From Paraspadella gotoi (Eukaryota > Chaetognatha): 64,000 bases of DNA. Positions 49,858 to 64,000 of the stretch are shown piece after piece. Positions within the stretch are counted from its first letter, which is position 1; each line of letters opens with the position of its first letter. The stretch is taken from contig CM119266.1 of assembly GCA_051294375.1 (NCBI GenBank), positions 19,020,087 to 19,084,086 of the forward strand. Direction: 5' to 3'. The position numbers and the translations under genes are program-made. The notes under the pieces are model-generated. The model searched no databases. It was not told the DNA's origin and was given only the letters and a program-made list of their open reading frames with translations.

Positions 49858-50646
49858 AAAAAAAAATAATTATCATTTATTATTAAACGCGAAGTAAATT
49901 TTCAAGCTCGTCACCAGAGCGATTCTTTTTTTCAGGAGGAAAGCTCGGGCAATCCAAAGACTCTAATCAAAACAGAGGATATTCTGACTCGGTTCGTTAA
50001 ATCCTTCAAAGTGCCTTTCTGACATATATAGCGACGCAATTTGAAACCCGCCGCTTAACTTGGCAGGAGTTGTTATACGATTTCCCCTTCGATAACAGAA
50101 AACCAGTGAATTGGAATTTGGGAAGAAAAGTCGATTGGAATTTAGAAACAGAATTTAACGGTTAACTTATTTTTTTAAAACATCAATCCGCTATGTTCTT
50201 TTTTCAAATAAATTTCTGCCTCATTAAAACGAATCAAGGGTGCGATTGTCTTAATGCCGCTCCAGCCGAGTCGGAATTTCAAGGATGCGAATGTCAACCC
50301 GAATGCGACTGCGACAATGCTGCTTTGGGAGCCTGCGAATGCGATACTTGCGACTGTCAGGTTTTTACGAAGATGATCGTTTCTTGGGAAAGGAGCGTCT
50401 AATTTTAAAGCTGATTAAAATTACGAGGTTGTCAACGACGATGGCTTCGACGACGACTGCGGCTGTGACGGGGTTTGCGACTGCGAACACGAGGACGGCG
50501 ACGACGAACCCAGATCCTCCAAGCAGATCATGAAAGAGATCGTCAACGCTTTCTACGCCAACCTCATGGGTGTTGAGGTCGACCCCAACAAGGACTACGG
50601 GTTGGAAGAGTATTTTAAAAATGAGAATCGCCTATTCCTTGGTTAA
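40848..50646 (+). CDS. Unrecognised Cys/His/Gly-rich protein, 14-exon model
   Basis: Exons: 40848-41394, 41591-41891, 42020-42223, 42320-42485, 43983-44059, 44124-44625, 44721-46175, 46279-46372, 47505-47717, 47781-49560, 49936-49991, 50067-50160, 50239-50360 and 50428-50646. Every junction is GT-AG and keeps phase; exon 10 alone is off by one base. About 1940 residues. In order: an SR/Arg-rich start; a Cys cluster (CPLCTRGLC, DDVCCLHHLC); a Pro-rich stretch; GWICDCC followed by a long Glu/Asp coiled region; a large helical exon 7 with a basic amphipathic helix near its end and CTVDCPFDCMNSC; a Gly-rich repeat; a unique helical segment (LLREAIRSSLEDLLKEH); a Gly/His repeat; a Lys-rich part; and seven C-x-C pairs. 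No family recognised. It could be two genes, since exon 7 may also end at the stop 46194-46196. Metal binding is a guess from Cys/His content. Confidence 0.55.
42490..43600. mobile_element. Repeat cluster in orphan intron 4: duplicated SINE body and CCCCTGACTTTGGACAGG repeats
   Basis: 42496-42795 and 43545-43600 are reverse-strand copies of the CCCCTGACTTTGGACAGG family. Between them two almost identical 255-bp direct repeats (42799-43058 and 43292-43547, start GGCAACAGCCGGGTTGCC, end ATACCGCCACAG) flank a spacer with three copies of ATAGGCGTTTGTCGTAGCGT (about 43159, 43191, 43228) and a GA run. Confidence 0.75.
44721..46196 (+). other. Main globular exon of the orphan gene
   Basis: Long open frame of 485 codons to the proposed donor at 46176, or to TAA at 46194-46196. 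Clearly coding: third-position GC is high and the protein is helix-rich (for example LRCCQENIFDFGPLHRTAL and EELVDALANFEAEIHSCF). The helix MELRKWEMAQLVLRHEEEKR and what follows resembles the basic C-terminal helix of formin FH2 domains, but core FH2 motifs are missing, so no family is assigned. Confidence 0.75.
46373..47504 (+). other. Orphan intron 8
   Basis: 1.1 kb; holds the TTGAAC microsatellite and at 47150-47250 a reverse copy of the GC-richer repeat (CCCACTAAGTGTGGGGGCTA, CAGAGATGCATG). No exon seen. Confidence 0.5.
46822..46857. repeat. (TTGAAC)n microsatellite
   Basis: Six perfect hexamers in orphan intron 8. Confidence 0.9.
47846..48160 (+). repeat. Coding minisatellite, 51-54 bp unit (Gly/Arg-rich)
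   Basis: Six copies beginning GGTGGCAGGACCGAGG encode GGRTEGGGGNRGGDGKG-type units in the frame that continues into unique coding sequence. Because units are multiples of three, several other frames are open too. Confidence 0.85.
48396..48892 (+). repeat. Coding minisatellite encoding Gly-His-Gly repeats
   Basis: Higher-order unit about 117 bp, roughly four copies, built from GGCCACGGTGGCG-like pieces; encodes GHGGGSGHGGGGGHGG-type sequence. The frame open upstream ends at 48898 (TAA); the frame that is coding downstream differs by +1. Confidence 0.85.
48893..49560 (+). other. Lys-rich segment of orphan exon 10 in the shifted frame
   Basis: Reads LPPTPRSEGVFSNDDAFDGG, KDCGCNGTGR, ILNEKTAEFVAEMAEL, ending NKNCGGNC at a donor gtttgt (49561). 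Its frame differs from the Gly/His repeat frame by one base. The next three exons join it in phase. Confidence 0.65.
49615..49860. repeat. Dispersed repeat plus long (CT)n
   Basis: A 5' part of the CCCCTGACTTTGGACAGG family (49615-49755) runs directly into about 90 bp of CT repeats (49764-49855), within orphan intron 10. Confidence 0.85.
50239..50520 (+). other. Seven C-x-C pairs across two exons
   Basis: CDC, CEC, CDC, CEC, CDC, then CGC and CDC in an Asp/Glu-rich context, split by the phase-0 intron 50361-50427. Fourteen Cys in about 65 residues. Such spacing occurs in metal-binding and disulfide-rich proteins; which one applies is unknown. Confidence 0.65.
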
Positions 50647-50921
50647 CCCGGCGTGGAAATGCTTGGGGATTTACAGATACAATCAGACACTTTACAATTT
50701 CAACCTTAAATTTTTAGAAAAATTTAGAAAAAAAATTATAGAATTTTGTAAATATTCCTTAATGCATCCTAATATGTCATGTACTATTTGCGATTATATT
50801 CACTTCATGCACAAATCATTTATATTTTGACATTATTAAAACCAATATGTAAATTTTGTTGAATTATATAAATTACAAGGATTATGTGAGCAGTCGCCAT
50901 AAACAATAGAAAAGCAAAGTT

Positions 50922-51441
50922 TCATATGCAATTGCAAGTCTTTCTGCAGAATGTCCTGGCGATAGCTTGACGCTCACTGTAAATGGAGATTTTAATCATT
51001 AAATTTTTTTTAAAAATGATTGAACTTTACATAACAACGCTCTGCAAAGGACTTACTTTCCGATGCGACCTCCAGAAACGCACCAGTTCTCCTTCCGCAA
51101 TTTTCTGCAAGTCGGGGGATCTCGATTGAACGCAGTCAGTAGGATGAGATCGTCGTAATAATGACAATCTTCCTCGTAGCCGACGACGTTGTCGCAATTA
51201 CGATTTCTTGAGATCGGCGGAAGAATGATAAATAATAGTCACGAATCAAGATTGGAATATGGATTGATTTATGATATTGATTAATGTGATGATAAATTTT
51301 AAATGTTCTTAGAAATTTTACTCACGCGATGGCCACATCTTCGCATTCCGATCTTGAATCGAAACAGCTGCAAGGCGGATCTAACGACCTACTGAAGGCA
51401 ATGTCGAGAAAAAGAACAAGGGCAGTGATTTTTAACAACAT
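50922..51441 (-). CDS. Small secreted Cys-rich protein, ShKT-like
   Basis: Minus strand, three exons: 51326-51441, 51057-51206 and 50922-50976; phases match at both GT-AG junctions; 106 residues. The start MLLKITALVLFLDIAFS is a clear signal peptide, followed by PPCSCFDSRSEC. Exon 2 has NCDNVVGYEEDC and RENWC-type spacing; exon 3 ends TFCRKTCNC then Ile and stop. The end resembles the FCxKTC...C end of ShKT domains, found in secreted enzymes, cuticle proteins and some venom peptides; here the last two Cys are one residue closer than usual. Each exon is short, so the gene is invisible as a long ORF. It is convergent with the orphan gene (275 bp apart) and head-to-head with the ephexin gene (626 bp between ATGs). 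Being secreted is well supported; venom or toxin function is not implied. Confidence 0.7.
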
Positions 51442-51463
51442 CGTTATTTTTCCCGCTTTGTTT

Positions 51464-51478
51464 TTATATATATATACT
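51464..51478 (-). promoter_or_regulatory. TATA-like element of the secreted-peptide gene
   Basis: Minus strand GTATATATATATAAAA about 25-35 bp upstream of the ATG, so the 5' UTR would be very short. AT-rich context lowers confidence. Confidence 0.35.
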
Positions 51479-52067
51479 TTTTTTAAATTTTTTCAACACG
51501 ATATTTTTGTTGTTATCTTTTTTTTTTTTATTCCGAGGTGATCCTTCTCTTTGGATTTAATTTAAGTACTTTTCTTTAATTGAATTAACGTAAAAACGAT
51601 TACGAGAAGAAGAGTTGAGAAATATGAATTAAATGTGCGCAGATAAGAAATATCTTGGATCGAATCTAAAATCAGATAACCTAATAGAAGTAATCATTTT
51701 CAAAAATAAAGAGCAGGAATATTATCGAGTTATTTTACTGAACTATATACATTGCTCGATGTTCGAGCCTACTATATTCGATTTATATTAATTAATTTTC
51801 CGAAATAAATCCACAAATTATGTTAATAATAATCTTCGTCTGATGATTCTGACGTCTTAGCTTCCATTTAAGAACAACACTTATTAATAATATTAATAAT
51901 GATCGACTTTTTTTTTCACAGGACTTTCATTGTTATGATCTGATCTGTCGTCCCTAAAATAGAAAGTTTGGTTGATTTAGTGATCCGGTTTCAGTGATGC
52001 GGGCATCATTTCTTTCTACAGTTTTGTGCGTTCTTTAACATTTCTCTCTTTCTTTCAAATTTAAAAA

Positions 52068-61209
<9,142 letters not shown>

Positions 61210-61253
61210 ATGACCTCACTTGAGGGTTTCCTGGGCCTCGAATCAATTGTTTC

Positions 61254-61259
61254 AATAAA
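61254..61259 (+). promoter_or_regulatory. Poly(A) signal of the ephexin gene
   Basis: AATAAA 45 bp after the stop codon. Confidence 0.65.
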
Positions 61260-62174
61260 ACGAAACAGAAAACAAAGTTTTTGTTTTTTTTTGTTTTTTT
61301 TTTTCAGTCAGGTGTAAACCATACAGTCAGTCGTGAATATAGATTTCAAAATCAATTTCTGTTTATGATTACGTGATCTTGTTTTATGTCAAAATAATTA
61401 GTATGATAATGCAAAAAAACTGATTACCAAAATGAGATTCAAAAGACAAACGTAGATCGTAAAACAAAAAGCATCAAAAAGTTTTGTTCTTTTTAATAGC
61501 TAAGGCCTATTTTTTTTTAAAGAATACTTTAAAAATAATTTAAATTAAAAAAATTCTTTTTTCAAATTTATAAATATATTCATATTTTTCATAAAAACGT
61601 TCAGGCTTCTTTCTTCTTGACTGACTTTTTGTTTTCTTCTTTCTATCATTCGCCTCATTCCTCTTCCTCTTCCTCCTCCGCCTTGAATCCCATTATAAAA
61701 GCTTTCAGCTTTCAGCCTTCAACCATTCGATCTTTCGCCGAAAGTTTCGGCTTTGTAATTTCTTCTGTCGCATCAACTTTTTTTTTCTCTGTACTGCAGA
61801 TTATTTCTTTTTTGCAAAGGAAAGTTTAACATTTATTTTTTTGCCCGTTTCTAATCGACGAAAAATTACAATTTACGAATTTACAATTTTTTTTTAAACG
61901 AAAACTTTTAAACGAAAACTTCCCGATATAATCATAACGAGACGTTGACTTTTAAAAACAACTGCTCCGTCCATGGCAATTTTTTGGATATCTCTATATC
62001 ATAATAATACATTTTTTTGTATATCTCTCTTAAAAGATTGGTTTTATTTCATTATTTCTCAGAAATAATGCCCAGAATTGGTAGTTCCGCCTTGGATAAA
62101 TCTCACAAAAAATTGTGGTTAAAGTTAACTTACGACATTATCGTTTTTATATGAGCATAGTTTTGTTTTTACAG
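61260..62174. other. Intergenic region / PIWI promoter and 5' UTR
   Basis: AT-rich; no separate gene seen. The ATG of the PIWI gene follows tttttacag directly, so a 5' UTR intron may end at 62174. Confidence 0.4.
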
Positions 62175-64000
62175 ATGTCGAACCCGCAAGCTCGAGGCCG
62201 CGCCCGCGGCCGTCAGGCGCCAAACGGGCACGCCCCTGGAGGCGGCGCGGGAGCTCACGTTGCGACGCCTCCTCCGAACGCCTGGGGTCCGCCGCGTCCT
62301 TCGAATGGCAGCTCGAATCGCGGCGCCGCTCGGCCGAATCCGCCATCCGCTGCTGCTGGTCCTGCTCCTGCTGCTGGTGGTGGTCCACTCGGAGCCGGTG
62401 CGTCGGGGCGCCGATACCTGGACGACCTCTTCGCGAGGATGACGGTGAACGAAGGTCCCGACGCGGAAAGACCGCGCGCAATCAGAGGTGGAAAGGAATC
62501 TCTCAAGGAATTGGCCGAACTCGTAAGTTCTTATTTCTTTCCGGTTGGTTTGTCGTCTGCCCGTTATCTAACATTATCTAACCGTTTCAAACTCTGATTA
62601 AACTGCTTTTCCAAACCAGTGGTAAAATAATCTTTATCTTACCTTGACGAAATACGGAGTACATCATTACATCATTTTTTTCATGATTTTGTCTATTAAT
62701 TATCGAATATAGGCCATTCAATCACATTGAAAAAAACATTTTTTATCATTAAAGTTCCCTAATAATGGTCTAATCAATGGCGTTTCTGAATTCTCGTAAG
62801 ACATGTCATGATCGAAATCATTCAAAAACGAGGTTAGGTAAAAGACAAAGCAATGGAAAGTAAGAAATGATGGAGAACTCTAAACAATAGTGAAAAGGTA
62901 AGGTCGGTTAAAGTCAGAAACTTGATCTTGGTTAAATGCCAGTTTCCTTGTCGCGGTTGTTGTTGTTATCGTTGTTGTCGCCGCATAACATAAATTAATT
63001 TGTGATTAATATTTTTTTTTAATTATATAATGAGAATATGAGAATATTCAATTGTATATTTAAATTTTAATAATATTAAGTAATTTGAGCAGTAAATTTC
63101 TAATGATTTTCCTTTTTTAATAAATAATGAATGATGTTAAGAAAAGTTTATTTACATAAGTACCAATACCAGAAACTGGCTATAATTATATATAAAAAAA
63201 GATTAAAGAGGAAGATCCTCCCTCCGTTTCCCGAAGGCATCGCTAACATTTCTCTCGGCTTCATTTTAATAATATAAAATAAAATATAAAAATTTAATGT
63301 TCATGTAAATTTATACTTTTTTTTTCTTGCTTCCTCCTTATTTCAGGTTCGGCCAAAATGTATCGAAAACAAAAAGCAACCAGCAGGTCTACAAAAGTTT
63401 GAAAAAGCTCTCACGGTTTACGCCAACGCGTATCCTATTGCAGACGCGGCGCAGTTTACGCTTTTTCAATATGTCTTCTACTTCGAACCGCAGCAGGACT
63501 CAAAAGGGGCTCGGTAAGACTCGAAGGCTGTGATGTGCTGACACTGTCATGTTGGACATAAACTCTCTTTGTAATTCGTCATTCTTTGCGAAAGACGGAG
63601 AACTCCGCTCATCAGTCCTGCAACATTTCTCTCTTTTCAATTTTTACGTTTTACATTTTCTTTCCCTTTTTTCATTTGTTACTCTTGCGCTGGTAAACAT
63701 CAGATATATAATGCTTTTTTGTCATTTTAACTTTTTATTTTATTTTATCGAAATAAAATTTTCATTGTTTTTTTAATATTTTTTTAAATCTTTTTTCATC
63801 CACAAGAAATATTTCTCACAATTCAGGTACATATATTACATATTGATTCTCCTCTTTCCCCAACAATGAACCCTGTTCATTGAACAGCTTGCGACTCGTA
63901 AATTCAACGATGAAGGCGCAACACTTCAAAGGATCTCTCTCGTTCGACGGCATGAACGGATGGAGCAGCGTTCGTCTGCCGAACGAGGAGACCACCGTCG
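62175..64000 (+). CDS. PIWI-clade Argonaute, 5' part (cut by window end)
   Basis: Exons 62175-62522, 63347-63513 and 63888-64000 (continues), phases agree, about 209 residues seen. The N terminus is Arg-Gly rich (ARGRARGRQ), the type of site that is symmetrically dimethylated and bound by Tudor proteins. Next comes a Pro/Ala/Gly linker with YLDDLFARM. Exons 2-3 give the Argonaute N domain: FTLFQYVFYFEPQQDSKGAR, then RLVNSTMKAQHFKGSLSFDG and RLPNEETTV, matching the PIWI pattern of YQYxVxFxP followed by FDG. PIWI proteins bind piRNAs and silence transposons, mainly in germ line and stem cells; PAZ and PIWI domains should lie beyond the window. The start at 62175 is chosen because the upstream in-frame ATG lies across a probable intron end. 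Confidence 0.85.
62523..63346 (+). other. PIWI intron 1
   Basis: AT-rich with no recognised exon or repeat. Donor gtaagt, acceptor atttcag. Confidence 0.6.

Overview
The window is nuclear DNA of a multicellular animal, most likely a non-vertebrate bilaterian. It has spliced genes with GT-AG introns from about 60 bp to over 4 kb, an AT-rich background dense in dispersed repeats and microsatellites, and metazoan families (Ataxin-1 AXH, SLC6 transporter, Golgi DHHC palmitoyltransferase, ephexin-type RhoGEF, PIWI). The species cannot be fixed from the sequence; a lophotrochozoan is only a guess. A run of 10 Ns at 35146-35155 marks an assembly gap.

Layout. 1-8659 (+): 3' part of an Ataxin-1 homologue, 7 exons, with the AXH domain split by a 3 kb intron full of repeats. 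8660-21936: a 13 kb gene desert with a minisatellite-bearing transposon copy, a nested inverted-repeat element, a hairpin with a hammerhead-ribozyme core and a SINE. 21937-31480 (+): SLC6 sodium-coupled transporter, 4 exons. 35626-39227 (+): ZDHHC3/7-like palmitoyltransferase, 7 exons. 40848-50646 (+): an unrecognised 14-exon gene model with an SR-rich start, several Cys clusters, two Gly-rich coding minisatellites and a tail of seven C-x-C pairs; its reading frames join at every junction except for one +1 shift inside the Gly/His repeat. 50922-51441 (-): a small three-exon secreted Cys-rich (ShKT-like) gene that only appears after splicing. 52068-61209 (+): complete ephexin-family RhoGEF (DH-PH-SH3), 14 exons. 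62175-64000 (+): 5' part of a PIWI-clade Argonaute, cut by the window end.

The genes do not form one pathway; this is an ordinary animal gene neighbourhood. The most unusual material is (1) the Cys/His/Gly-rich orphan gene, (2) the hidden secreted peptide gene, head-to-head with the ephexin gene, (3) three hammerhead-like ribozyme cores (17451-17484 -, 29687-29723 +, 59917-59958 -) of the minimal type known from Penelope-like elements, two of them inside long hairpins, and (4) complementary CT and GA tracts flanking one ephexin exon. All gene models were assembled by hand from splice signals, phase and family similarity; no search was run.
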